Of a DNA stretch of 15,384 nucleotides, positions 1 through 7,123 are shown piece by piece. The notes under the pieces are model-generated. The model worked only from the letters and a program-made list of their open reading frames with translations. It did no database searches and was not told the origin of the DNA. How positions within the stretch are numbered: the stretch's first letter is position 1; each line of letters begins with the position of its first letter. The stretch is from JAQVYV01 sp964507305 (GTDB lineage Bacteria; Bacillota; Clostridia; Saccharofermentanales; UBA5734): positions 1 to 15,384 of the forward strand of contig CAZDPQ010000058.1 in assembly GCA_964507305.1 (NCBI GenBank). Reading direction: 5' to 3'. Position numbers and translations under genes: made by a program.

Positions 1-395
1 GTCTTCTCACCGGGAGCTACACCTGCAAGGGCTTCAAAGGAGTCAGCACCAAAGAGTCCGCCTGAAGTAATGTCAAACCAGTCGCTGGCTGCCCAACCGT
101 TCAATCCATCATGAAAATCAGTATTCTTGAGCAATTCATGATACATCTCTACCTCCTGTACCTGTGATGTATTTGATATTGATGAATTGGAATGGAGTGA
201 ATCAGCTTCCGATAATGACAATGCGGATATAATCGAGTTGCTTTCAGAGAATGATGACTCGGATGAAGAAGAAGATGCCGATGATTCAGAATTGACTGAA
301 TTCAATTCGGTAATTGAGGGTTCAACTGATGAACAAGCACATAATGCGGTTAATCCTATAGCAACAAAAAGAATCGGATAAAAACCTTTCTTCAT
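1..395 (-). CDS. Serine-rich lipoprotein, N-terminal part (runs off left edge)
   Basis: Only the first 131 codons lie in the window. The product starts MKKGFYPILF, has a hydrophobic signal core and a lipobox-like LCAC (lipidated Cys about residue 21), so it should be exported and membrane-anchored. Residues about 24-75 are a Ser/Glu/Asn-rich, low-complexity linker. The visible start of a globular domain follows (about 87-131, beginning LLKNTDFHDGLNGW); this resembles the first strands of carbohydrate-binding modules of the CBM4/9 jelly-roll type, which is an inference from the N-D-F-x-x-G-L-x-G-W pattern. The start is supported by GGAGTG seven bases upstream. It lies 205 bp downstream of the sugar-binding protein gene on the same strand and may be co-transcribed. 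It could be a carbohydrate-active enzyme or a surface binding protein; the catalytic part, if any, is outside the window. Confidence 0.75.
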   Translation of the reverse strand, partial: MKKGFYPILFVAIGLTALCACSSVEPSITELNSVNSESSASSSSSESSFSESNSIISALSLSEADSLHSNSSISNTSQVQEVEMYHELLKNTDFHDGLNGWAASDWFDITSGGLFGADSFEALAGVAPGEK

Positions 396-600
396 CTAAA
401 TACACTCCATTCGCAGTATTTCGTATTAATGGTCAGACAGCTTTCTATGGCAATCATGGTGCTCCATCCTCAAGTATAATGCTCCCTCATAACTATGACG
501 AAATCTGGAATGGTTTTAAATGGAAATAATCGCAAAAAAATATGCAAAAATCGACAAGTCTCAATGATCAGAGTACCTATCTCCATTCAGCTGCATCCTG

Positions 601-1950
601 TTACGGAGTCTCATTAATTGTATTCTGCCAGAGTTGATTCACAGAATTCATTGCTGCCGAGGGTGTCTTTGTCCCTTTTACGGCTGCCACCATTTCAGGC
701 ACTACATTCACCCATAATGGCATATCGTAAATATTATGATTGGATACTACAGCACTCTCCCTTAATTTCAACTGCATGTCGACAGATTCTTCATCGCAGG
801 TATAAGCCTCCATGGAAGTACGCATTGATTTTTCACTAATATTGAGCGGAGCTGTATATTCCTGATAGATTCGTGCAATTTGCTTCGCATCTTCTGCATG
901 TAATGTCGCAGGCATAACCATACAATGCAGTACAGGTAAAAAGTTGACATAATCCGTTGCAACTCCGCCTTTTGGCATGGGTACCATACCGAATTTATCG
1001 GTCATATTGACTTTCAGCTGATTTGCTGCAAACTGGCCCATGATAAGCATTGCGTATTTCCCCGTTTGAAACTGCTGGATGCTGTAATCCCAAGGCGCAC
1101 CTTCCGGAGCTATTTCGCAGACCTTATCAACCATAACAAGTTTATTGAGAAAACTCAGGCACGCAAGCGTACCTTCACTGGTCAATGTTGAAACCGGCTT
1201 ATTATCCCTATACTCAATCAATGAACCGCCAAAAGAAAATAGGATGGGTTCAATTTGCTGAAAATGCTCAAAATGACCACTTCCCCAGATATCGGTTTTC
1301 CCATCACTGTTGATGTCTTTTGTCGCGAGTTTTGCGATTTCTTCAAACTTTTCCCAGGTCCATTCACCGTTTTCGTATAATAGGTAAGGATCCGGAAAAT
1401 TGTTTTTGCTAAACATATCTTTATTAAAAAAAGTAATCACGCCAACGCCATTCTTATCCGGTGAAAATCCATAGGTTTTGCCCTCATATGTAGAAATCCT
1501 TGTGATATCCTCATTTACATTCGGTTGTGTCAAATCGAATAAATCATTCAATGGCAGTATCAGCTGTTTTCTGACTAAAGCAGGGAATGCCCAGTAATGA
1601 CGGACTTTGATAAGATCCCCTAATGAATCGCCAGCCATTGCAGCTGCTGTAAATTGCGGTATGACTTGATCCGCAGGAAGAACATCAAACTGGAACTCGA
1701 AATTGTACTTTCTCTCAGTTTCATGGAGCCTTTCTACCATCATGTCTCCGTATTCGGTACCGGGTATCGGTGAATCATCAAATGCTGCCACGATATAGAT
1801 CTTGCGTCCATGAAGGTCCAGGGACTCCGTTTCACTGTTCTGGGATGGAGAAGATTCCGAAGGAGATATTGTTGTAGAACTATTGCAACCTGAAAACAAT
1901 CCGACAAGTAGAACGGAAACAATAGAAAAGTATAACACTCGCTTTTTCAT
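601..1950 (-). CDS. Extracellular solute-binding lipoprotein (family 1, sugar ABC transporter type)
   Basis: The product has 449 residues, normal for family 1 sugar-binding proteins of ABC importers. It begins MKKRVLYFSI with a signal peptide ending in LFSGC (lipid-modified Cys about 22), followed by a short Ser-rich linker. Residues about 50-440 fit the SBP_bac_1 fold: a YGFSPDKNGVGVITFFNKD segment (160-178), a WTWEKFEEIAKLA segment (198-209), a calcium-loop-like DINSDGKTDIWG (212-223), and FGMVPMPKGG (320-329), all typical of the family. The frame is open further upstream, but GGAGGAAGCGGCA directly before the ATG at 1950 fixes the start there. No permease or ATPase gene is in the window, so it is either an orphan receptor or its transporter lies elsewhere. 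It follows the URO-D-like gene by 65 bp and is probably in the same transcript. The ligand cannot be read from the sequence. Confidence 0.9.
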   Translation of the reverse strand: MKKRVLYFSIVSVLLVGLFSGCNSSTTISPSESSPSQNSETESLDLHGRKIYIVAAFDDSPIPGTEYGDMMVERLHETERKYNFEFQFDVLPADQVIPQFTAAAMAGDSLGDLIKVRHYWAFPALVRKQLILPLNDLFDLTQPNVNEDITRISTYEGKTYGFSPDKNGVGVITFFNKDMFSKNNFPDPYLLYENGEWTWEKFEEIAKLATKDINSDGKTDIWGSGHFEHFQQIEPILFSFGGSLIEYRDNKPVSTLTSEGTLACLSFLNKLVMVDKVCEIAPEGAPWDYSIQQFQTGKYAMLIMGQFAANQLKVNMTDKFGMVPMPKGGVATDYVNFLPVLHCMVMPATLHAEDAKQIARIYQEYTAPLNISEKSMRTSMEAYTCDEESVDMQLKLRESAVVSNHNIYDMPLWVNVVPEMVAAVKGTKTPSAAMNSVNQLWQNTINETP

Positions 1951-2015
1951 TGCCGCTTCCTCCATAAATTTATGAGTATCCAAAAGAAAAACCATTGCGA
2001 AATTCATCGATATGC

Positions 2016-3170
2016 TTAATATATGCCATATATCCTTGCTGTATCAATCATTGCAAAGATATTTTCGTATGGTGTATCCCGTCCACATTGGTCGCCTGTC
2101 GATAAAATGAACCTGCCACCGGCTGCAGCATCATCGATTGCCTTCCTGCTTGCTCGTATAACTTCTTCCTTGTTACCGAACAGCATTACATTTGAAGTAT
2201 GCAGATTTCCTTTCAGTACCAACTTGTTCCCGTATTTTTCTTTCAAACTTTTCAAGTCACAATCGCCCATAGGTGGTATTTCAAGAGGGTCAATAACCGT
2301 GAGATCAGTGGTTTCGGCACACAACCTAACAATTGCGGTTTCCGGTCCGCATGAATGGAGATGGGTCGGTAATCCGTATCCTTTGCATAATCGGGTGATG
2401 TGTTGAATGATTGGCAAAGCAAGCTCTTCAAAAATTTTCGGGGTCTGGAAAATCAGAGAACCTGATCCGCCGGTGGTAATGAAGTCAGGCTTGCATTCAA
2501 ATGACATTAATGCTTCCAGTCGTTTTGTGTAAAAATCGATAAGGTAATCACGTTTTTTTTCATACTTTTCCGGATCATCATAGTAATCATATACTGCATC
2601 AACATTCCATAATAGCAATGAAGTTCCGCAGGATACCCCAACTACACCATGGTTGCCCATCTCCTTTTTCATAAGCTTTAATAGTTCTTCGCCCTCCGGC
2701 CATTGTTTTTTTCCTATTACTTCTTCAAAATGATCCGGTATTGCCGGAAGACCGATGGAAAGCGGATTGATATTATGGGTTGGCGGATTATCGATATAAT
2801 ATACGGTAACTTTTTCCGACCAGCAGATCTTCCCGTCGACCTCTTTACGACGTTGTGTCACAATGCGATCATGACTTCTATAAACAATCACCTCCCTCCA
2901 GTTGTCGTCAACCGGTCCGGAACTGTCGCAGAGCACACCGTCGATTTCAACGGTAATCTCCGCATAATTATCCATTAAAGAATCGAATCCGAAATATTTA
3001 ACACAATCGATGTAGGCTTTCCAAATCGGCGGATCATTATACAGATAAATATCCCAGAACGGTTTACCGGTCAGTTTTGCAGGAATCATATTGGATGTGT
3101 CAGGAGCAACCGGGACACAGTCCGGCATATCTCCGTTCAATACCTTAAGTAATCTTTCTCTTGAAGTCAT
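2016..3170 (-). CDS. Uroporphyrinogen decarboxylase family protein (MtaA/CmuA-like methyltransferase type)
   Basis: The product has 384 residues of the URO-D superfamily TIM barrel. It opens with MTSRERLLKVLNGDMPDCVP, the usual start of the methyltransferase-like branch, and lacks the N-terminal arginine-rich porphyrin-binding motif (RQAGR) of true HemE. Likely zinc ligands are visible: H272 and C274 in THLHSCG, and C362 in LSTGDQCGRDTP, matching the HxC...C pattern of MtaA/MtbA/CmuA enzymes that move methyl groups between corrinoid proteins and thiols. A demethylation or methyl-transfer role is therefore more likely than heme synthesis, but no corrinoid protein is nearby, so the substrate is unknown. 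An upstream GTG is in frame, but GAGGAG seven bases before the ATG at 3170 favours that start. It diverges from an AraC regulator, the probable controller, and precedes a sugar-binding protein gene by 65 bp. Confidence 0.85.
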   Translation of the reverse strand: MTSRERLLKVLNGDMPDCVPVAPDTSNMIPAKLTGKPFWDIYLYNDPPIWKAYIDCVKYFGFDSLMDNYAEITVEIDGVLCDSSGPVDDNWREVIVYRSHDRIVTQRRKEVDGKICWSEKVTVYYIDNPPTHNINPLSIGLPAIPDHFEEVIGKKQWPEGEELLKLMKKEMGNHGVVGVSCGTSLLLWNVDAVYDYYDDPEKYEKKRDYLIDFYTKRLEALMSFECKPDFITTGGSGSLIFQTPKIFEELALPIIQHITRLCKGYGLPTHLHSCGPETAIVRLCAETTDLTVIDPLEIPPMGDCDLKSLKEKYGNKLVLKGNLHTSNVMLFGNKEEVIRASRKAIDDAAAGGRFILSTGDQCGRDTPYENIFAMIDTARIYGIY

Positions 3171-3200
3171 TGGCAATCTCCTCACAACTCGTATAGATTC

Positions 3201-3206
3201 ATTATA
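3201..3206 (-). promoter_or_regulatory. Candidate -10 box for the URO-D/solute-binding operon
   Basis: A perfect TATAAT reads on the minus strand 31 bp upstream of the URO-D-like start. At 16-18 bp spacing there is no good -35 box (TAAGTC at 17), which would suit a promoter that needs an activator. The TGACTT repeats at 3223-3238 lie exactly where the -35 would be. Confidence 0.45.
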
Positions 3207-3222
3207 TTTAATTTATTCGCAA

Positions 3223-3238
3223 TGACTTATGTTGACTT
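3223..3238. promoter_or_regulatory. Direct repeat TGACTT at 10-bp spacing, possible AraC-family operator
   Basis: TGACTT occurs at 3223-3228 and again at 3233-3238, one helical turn apart. AraC-family proteins bind direct repeats with their two HTH motifs on one DNA face. The pair overlaps the weak -35 position of the leftward promoter and the -35 of the rightward araC-type promoter, so one regulator could control both. The binding itself is inferred. Confidence 0.35.
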
Positions 3239-3260
3239 GATGATTTTATTATGTTATTTT
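3232..3260 (+). promoter_or_regulatory. Candidate promoter of the AraC-family regulator
   Basis: TTGACT (3232-3237) and TATTTT (3255-3260) are separated by 17 bp and lie about 60 bp upstream of the regulator start. The -35 matches the consensus at 5 of 6 positions and the -10 at 4 of 6. Confidence 0.4.
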
Positions 3261-3320
3261 GATATCCGGATGATATATTTGTGTTATTGAACCAATCGAA
3301 TTCGCGTAGACGAAACTTGT

Positions 3321-4151
3321 ATGAAGTTGTATATCCCGGAAAATGTCTTCGAAAATGACATGGAGTTCAATTATTCCTACCATAGAAATTTGGACGATTT
3401 CATTGGCATCCATGGGCATGATTTCCATGAACTATTCATAATATTCAGTGGTGAACTGATCCATGTTCTCAACGGGAATAAAAATCTGCTTACTGCCGGA
3501 ACACTTGTAATGATACATCCCGATGATATTCACCGTTATGAAAAGAGCAATAACAGTGAGTGTGAGTATATCAATCTCGCTTTTACGAAAGATACTTTTA
3601 CAAAATATGCTATTTTGATAGGCATACCGAATCAGATTGATGCTTTACTGAATGCGGGAAATTATCAGACTGTGATTGAAAGTGATTTTCTAAAACAAAT
3701 CAAACTGAAATGTAAAAATATAAGCAGTAAAAAATATATTAGTTATGAAGTTAAGAGTCTGTTTTTTACAATAATAGCCCATCTGATAGCGAGTCTTGAG
3801 ACTGATAACTTAATGAATGTACCGAATGAGATCCAAAAGATCTGCAGTGATCTGCAGAATCCTGAAAATTTCGATAAACGGTTGAACACGATTTTCTCTG
3901 CCTATAAACGCAGCTACGAGCATTGCTGCAGGAGTTTTACAAAAAATATGGGAGAGACTCCTACTGCCTTTTTCAATAAGATAAAGATGAATTATGCAAA
4001 GAATCTTCTTGTTTTAACCAATTATCCAATACTGGATATTAGCTTACACTGTGGATTTGAAAATGTTGGACATTTTTATAAGCTTTTCGAAAAATATCAT
4101 AAAACAACGCCGGCGAAATATCGGAAACAGCACAAGCAACGTTTTATCTGA
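3321..4151 (+). CDS. AraC family transcriptional regulator with cupin sensor domain
   Basis: The product has 276 residues, normal for AraC/XylS regulators with an N-terminal cupin. Residues about 30-75 form the sensor barrel, with HGHDFHELFIIFSGEL and the typical strand ending HPDDIHRYE. The C-terminal 95 residues carry two helix-turn-helix motifs; the second reads ILDISLHCGFENVGHFYKLF (237-256) followed by KTTPAKYRK, close to the family signature. The ATG at 3321 is the first possible start after the in-frame stop at 3288-3290; it has no clear Shine-Dalgarno site, so expression may be low. It is transcribed away from the URO-D-like gene across a 150-bp promoter region and probably controls that operon in response to a sugar or related small molecule. 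The DNA is AT-rich like the genes to its left and unlike those to its right. Confidence 0.92.
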   Translation: MKLYIPENVFENDMEFNYSYHRNLDDFIGIHGHDFHELFIIFSGELIHVLNGNKNLLTAGTLVMIHPDDIHRYEKSNNSECEYINLAFTKDTFTKYAILIGIPNQIDALLNAGNYQTVIESDFLKQIKLKCKNISSKKYISYEVKSLFFTIIAHLIASLETDNLMNVPNEIQKICSDLQNPENFDKRLNTIFSAYKRSYEHCCRSFTKNMGETPTAFFNKIKMNYAKNLLVLTNYPILDISLHCGFENVGHFYKLFEKYHKTTPAKYRKQHKQRFI

Positions 4152-4190
4152 TTTTAAACAAAGATTTATAATACATTGGATTCCATCTTG

Positions 4191-5054
4191 TCAGACATTA
4201 CCGAGATAGACATATTCCAGATATTCCCGGGCGATCTCCTGGAGCCTCATCAGGGAGCGAAGGCCCGTCACGGGCTTCCCGGTCATCTTATAGTGCGGGA
4301 AGAACCTGGAAAGATGAAGCGGGATCGAAGGATCCACCGAAGCGATGAACCGGGCTTCCTCCCGCATCTCCTCTTCGCTGTCATTCTCGTCCGGAATCAC
4401 CAGCGTCGTGAGCTCGACATGGCAGGCTGCCGCCGCCGACGTGATGGTCTCCATGACCGGGGTGAGCCGGCCTTTGACCACGTCCCTGTAAAATCGCTCG
4501 CTGAAAGCCTTGAGATCGATGTTCATCGCATCGATGTACGGCAGAAGCTCCCGGAGCGGCTCCGGCGCGATGTAGCCATTGGTGACCATGACGTTGAGCA
4601 TCCCGGCATCCCGGCAGGCTTTCGCCGTCTCCATCACCGTTTCATACCAGACGACCGGCTCATTGTATGTGTAGGCAAGACCGATGTTCCCCTGCGGGAT
4701 CAGGGACCTGGCTCTTTTCACGATCGACGCCGGGTCGGCCGGAAACATGTCATCCAGATCGAATTCTTTCGAAATGCTGCTGTTCTGGCAAAAAGGACAT
4801 GCCAGGTTGCAGCCGGCCGATCCGAGCGACAGGATCCTGCTTCCCGGGTGAAACCGGTGGAGCGGTTTTTTCTCGATCGGATCCAGAGCGATCGACGTCA
4901 GGCGGAATGCGTTCAGCGAAAAAAGCTCCCCGCCCTCGTTCCTGCGAACGCCGCATATGCCGATCTTCCCCGGCGCCACGCGGCAGGAGTGCGGGCAAAG
5001 AAGGCAGCGGACATTATCATCTTCTGCCTTTTCCCAATACATCGCCCGAACCAT
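4191..5054 (-). CDS. amrS: AmmeMemoRadiSam system radical SAM enzyme
   Basis: The product has 287 residues, near-normal length for the AmrS group (pyruvate-formate-lyase-activase-like radical SAM proteins). The radical SAM cluster motif CNLACPFC (C82, C86, C89) is intact. The N-terminus has the extra cysteine signature of this group, CLLCPHSC followed by GICGVR (C17, C20, C24, C34). LAYTYNEPVVWYE (126-138) and VMVTNGYI (155-162) match the family core. It should bind a [4Fe-4S] cluster and cleave S-adenosylmethionine in the cytoplasm; the substrate of the family is not known to me. AAGGAGG seven bases before the ATG supports the start. It is last in the eno-msrA-amrA-amrS series, 46 bp after the fusion gene that supplies its usual partners. 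The AT-rich part of the window begins right at its 3' end. Confidence 0.93.
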   Translation of the reverse strand: MVRAMYWEKAEDDNVRCLLCPHSCRVAPGKIGICGVRRNEGGELFSLNAFRLTSIALDPIEKKPLHRFHPGSRILSLGSAGCNLACPFCQNSSISKEFDLDDMFPADPASIVKRARSLIPQGNIGLAYTYNEPVVWYETVMETAKACRDAGMLNVMVTNGYIAPEPLRELLPYIDAMNIDLKAFSERFYRDVVKGRLTPVMETITSAAAACHVELTTLVIPDENDSEEEMREEARFIASVDPSIPLHLSRFFPHYKMTGKPVTGLRSLMRLQEIAREYLEYVYLGNV

Positions 5055-5100
5055 GCGCTCGCCTCCTTCGTCCCGGCCGGCATGCGCCTGTCTCTCCGGA

Positions 5101-6501
5101 TCAATGGTAGCGGACCACTTCGAAGCGCTGGATCGTGAAACTCTCGTCCGGCGATATCCCCGCCTTGCGCAGCGCGATCCGGATCTGCTCCTCCGGCGTG
5201 TCCACCCCCTCGAGATCCGGCAGAAGAAGCCCTCTCCGGAACCCGCGCGTCACGATCACGCCGTACCGTCCGGCATCCAGCTCATCCATCGACGCGACCT
5301 TCTCCGGCTCGCCGAGGACATCGACCGAATAAACGAGCAGCGGAAGCTCATCCGGCCGGACAGGATCGAAGCGCGGATCTTTGGCTGCGGCGGAGATCGC
5401 GTTCTGGATGATCTCATGGATGATATTCCGGCAGGTCGGCGCGATCGTTCCGATGCATCCGCGGAGTTCGCCGCGCTTCTTCAGCGATACGAACACACCG
5501 GCTTTCTTCCCGAAATCCCCGTCGCAGCCCCTGTCCGCTTCGCCCTCCGGGATCGTCCCGCCCTCTGTCAGCTCAGCCGGACGGATCTCGCGCTGATCCG
5601 TGACATATTCCTCGACCGCCCGCCGCGCGATCCGGACATAAAGGCTCTCGCCGTTTCCCGAATGGGATTCCGGGTTGAGCGCCGCGCACAGATAGCCGAC
5701 GCCGAACGGCCCTTCATAGGAATAGACTTCGGGCCGTACGTTTTCGCTGTCCAGGGCTCCGAATCCCATGATGAACGACTTTGTCCCGCATTCGCCCGCT
5801 TCGCTCATTTCTTCTTCCGTGATGGACAGGATCGTCCCGATGTCGCCGGCGCGGATGAGCCCGACCAGCTTGTCGTCGTAGATCCTGCCGGCGGGACTGT
5901 ATCCGGCGGGCGCGTTGCGGGTCAGCCGGTGCGAGAGGTCGCCGCTCGCGATGTAGACCGCCCGGCAGTTCGTCGCACGCACCGCCGCGCCGATGACCTT
6001 GCCGAGCTCATGGAGCTTGTGCGGGGAGAAAAACGGCGTGGACAGATGGACCAGACGGAATGTTTTCCCTTCCGCCGAAAATGCCTCGTCCAGAAACCAC
6101 AGCGGCACCATGGCGCCATGGTCGAGTCCGCTGTCGATCCCCAGCCGGATCCGGTCCAGGGAATCCAGCGAACCCAGGGGGATCTCCTCTTCTTCTGCGA
6201 GCCGGAGGATCGCGTCCGCCAGTTCCGTGTGGATGCCGAACCGCAGCGCGATATCCCGGTGGCCGAACGACGCGAAATTGCCGCTCATCGCGGGGGCTCG
6301 CGAAATGACTGCGAAATCGCGGAAACAGGGCGCGTGCGGGCTTGACAGGATGATCGTGTCGGGACTGTCCGCCAGAGCCCGGCGGGCGACCTGACGGCAT
6401 CCGTCGATCGATGCCTGCGCTTCGCGCCCTTTCTCTCCCCCGATCGAAGGGATGAGGATCGGAGCATGCGGCATGATGTAGGCGTTGATCAGTGTACCCA
6501 T
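5101..6501 (-). CDS. amrA: AmmeMemoRadiSam protein: LigB/Memo-like domain fused to AMMECR1 domain
   Basis: The product has 466 residues in two domains. Residues 1-275 resemble the class III extradiol dioxygenase subunit B (LigB) fold related to Memo: MPHAPILIPSIGG (H12), SSPHAPCF (H56), LDHGAMVPL (H128) and SGDLSHR (H191) hold the probable metal-site histidines. Residues about 285-466 are an AMMECR1 domain with its hallmark LRGCIG (346-351) and YSVDVLGEPE. In many genomes these are two proteins (AmrB and AmrA) beside the radical SAM protein; here they are one chain, and amrS follows by 46 bp. The biochemical role is unknown, and the dioxygenase-like site does not prove oxygen chemistry. The frame is open upstream, but GAGGTG six bases before the ATG at 6501 decides the start over the ATG at 6507. 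MsrA is encoded 52 bp upstream. Confidence 0.9.
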   Translation of the reverse strand: MGTLINAYIMPHAPILIPSIGGEKGREAQASIDGCRQVARRALADSPDTIILSSPHAPCFRDFAVISRAPAMSGNFASFGHRDIALRFGIHTELADAILRLAEEEEIPLGSLDSLDRIRLGIDSGLDHGAMVPLWFLDEAFSAEGKTFRLVHLSTPFFSPHKLHELGKVIGAAVRATNCRAVYIASGDLSHRLTRNAPAGYSPAGRIYDDKLVGLIRAGDIGTILSITEEEMSEAGECGTKSFIMGFGALDSENVRPEVYSYEGPFGVGYLCAALNPESHSGNGESLYVRIARRAVEEYVTDQREIRPAELTEGGTIPEGEADRGCDGDFGKKAGVFVSLKKRGELRGCIGTIAPTCRNIIHEIIQNAISAAAKDPRFDPVRPDELPLLVYSVDVLGEPEKVASMDELDAGRYGVIVTRGFRRGLLLPDLEGVDTPEEQIRIALRKAGISPDESFTIQRFEVVRYH

Positions 6502-6553
6502 TTTCATCACCTCATTCGCAGTTCCTGGGAAAAGCCCGGACGGAGCGCAAGGG

Positions 6554-7081
6554 TCAGAATCGGATGTGACAGTACCCTCCCGGGTTTTTCTCAAGGTAGG
6601 ACTGATGATACTCCTCAGCCGGATAAAAACACTGCAGCGGCTCGATTTCCGTCACGATCTCCTTGCCATATCCGCCGGCGATGCTTCCCGCGACATTGCG
6701 TGCGATCTCTCCGTCGGCCGGATCTTCAAAATAGATCCCGGTCCTGTACTGGTTCCCGATATCGCCTCCCTGCCGGTTCAGGCTGGTCGGATCGATGATC
6801 GAGAAAAAGGAGCGCAGAAGGGAAGCAAGCGGAACGATCGCGGGATCATAGCGCACGCGCACCGTCTCCGCATGTCCCGTGCGGTGTCCGCATACCTGTT
6901 CATAAGTCGGATCCGGCGTGATGCCGTTTGCGTAGCCGACCGTCGTTTCCGCGACCCCCATGACACGTCTCATGTAAGCCTCGACGCCCCAGAAGCAGCC
7001 TCCGGCTACGTAGATCGTCCGGAGCTCCGACCGGGAATAGTCAATGCCGAGGTTGATGTTTTCGGGGAGTTGTCCTGTCAT
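6554..7081 (-). CDS. msrA: Peptide methionine sulfoxide reductase MsrA
   Basis: The product has 175 residues, the usual size for a single-domain MsrA. It reduces methionine-S-sulfoxide in proteins or as free amino acid. The active-site motif GGCFWGVE is present with the catalytic cysteine at residue 29 (a cysteine codon, not a recoded stop). Other family marks are VGYANG, HRTGHAETVRVRYDP and GNQYRTGIYF. The C-terminus (QCFYPAEEYHQSYLEKNPGGYC) has the conserved AEEYHQ(S/D)YL stretch and cysteines that could act in resolving. GGAGGAG stands five bases before the ATG. No msrB gene or fused MsrB domain follows, so the other stereoisomer must be handled elsewhere. It lies 42 bp after eno and 52 bp before the AMMECR1 fusion, within one probable operon. 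Confidence 0.96.
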   Translation of the reverse strand: MTGQLPENINLGIDYSRSELRTIYVAGGCFWGVEAYMRRVMGVAETTVGYANGITPDPTYEQVCGHRTGHAETVRVRYDPAIVPLASLLRSFFSIIDPTSLNRQGGDIGNQYRTGIYFEDPADGEIARNVAGSIAGGYGKEIVTEIEPLQCFYPAEEYHQSYLEKNPGGYCHIRF

Positions 7082-7123
7082 GCGCTCTCCTCCAATGCTT
7101 CAGCAGCCGCGTCAGAAGGCGCG

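Noticed and set aside
187..381. Acidic 64-residue plus-strand reading frame
   Set aside because: It is the antisense of the Ser-rich linker of the minus-strand lipoprotein; runs of serine codons read as Asp/Glu on the other strand. The minus frame has a signal peptide, lipobox and ribosome site.
2016..3170. HemE (heme synthesis) as the identity of the URO-D-like gene
   Set aside because: The N-terminal RQAGR porphyrin-binding motif is missing, and HxC...C zinc ligands of the methyltransferase branch are present.
4176..5138. 320-codon open frame on the plus strand
   Set aside because: It is antisense to amrS, which has an intact radical SAM motif. The plus product is Arg/His/Pro-rich with no family resemblance, as expected from third-position GC bias.
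4957..6345. 462-codon open frame on the plus strand
   Set aside because: Antisense to the LigB/AMMECR1 fusion gene; composition is that of a GC-rich shadow frame and no motif is visible.
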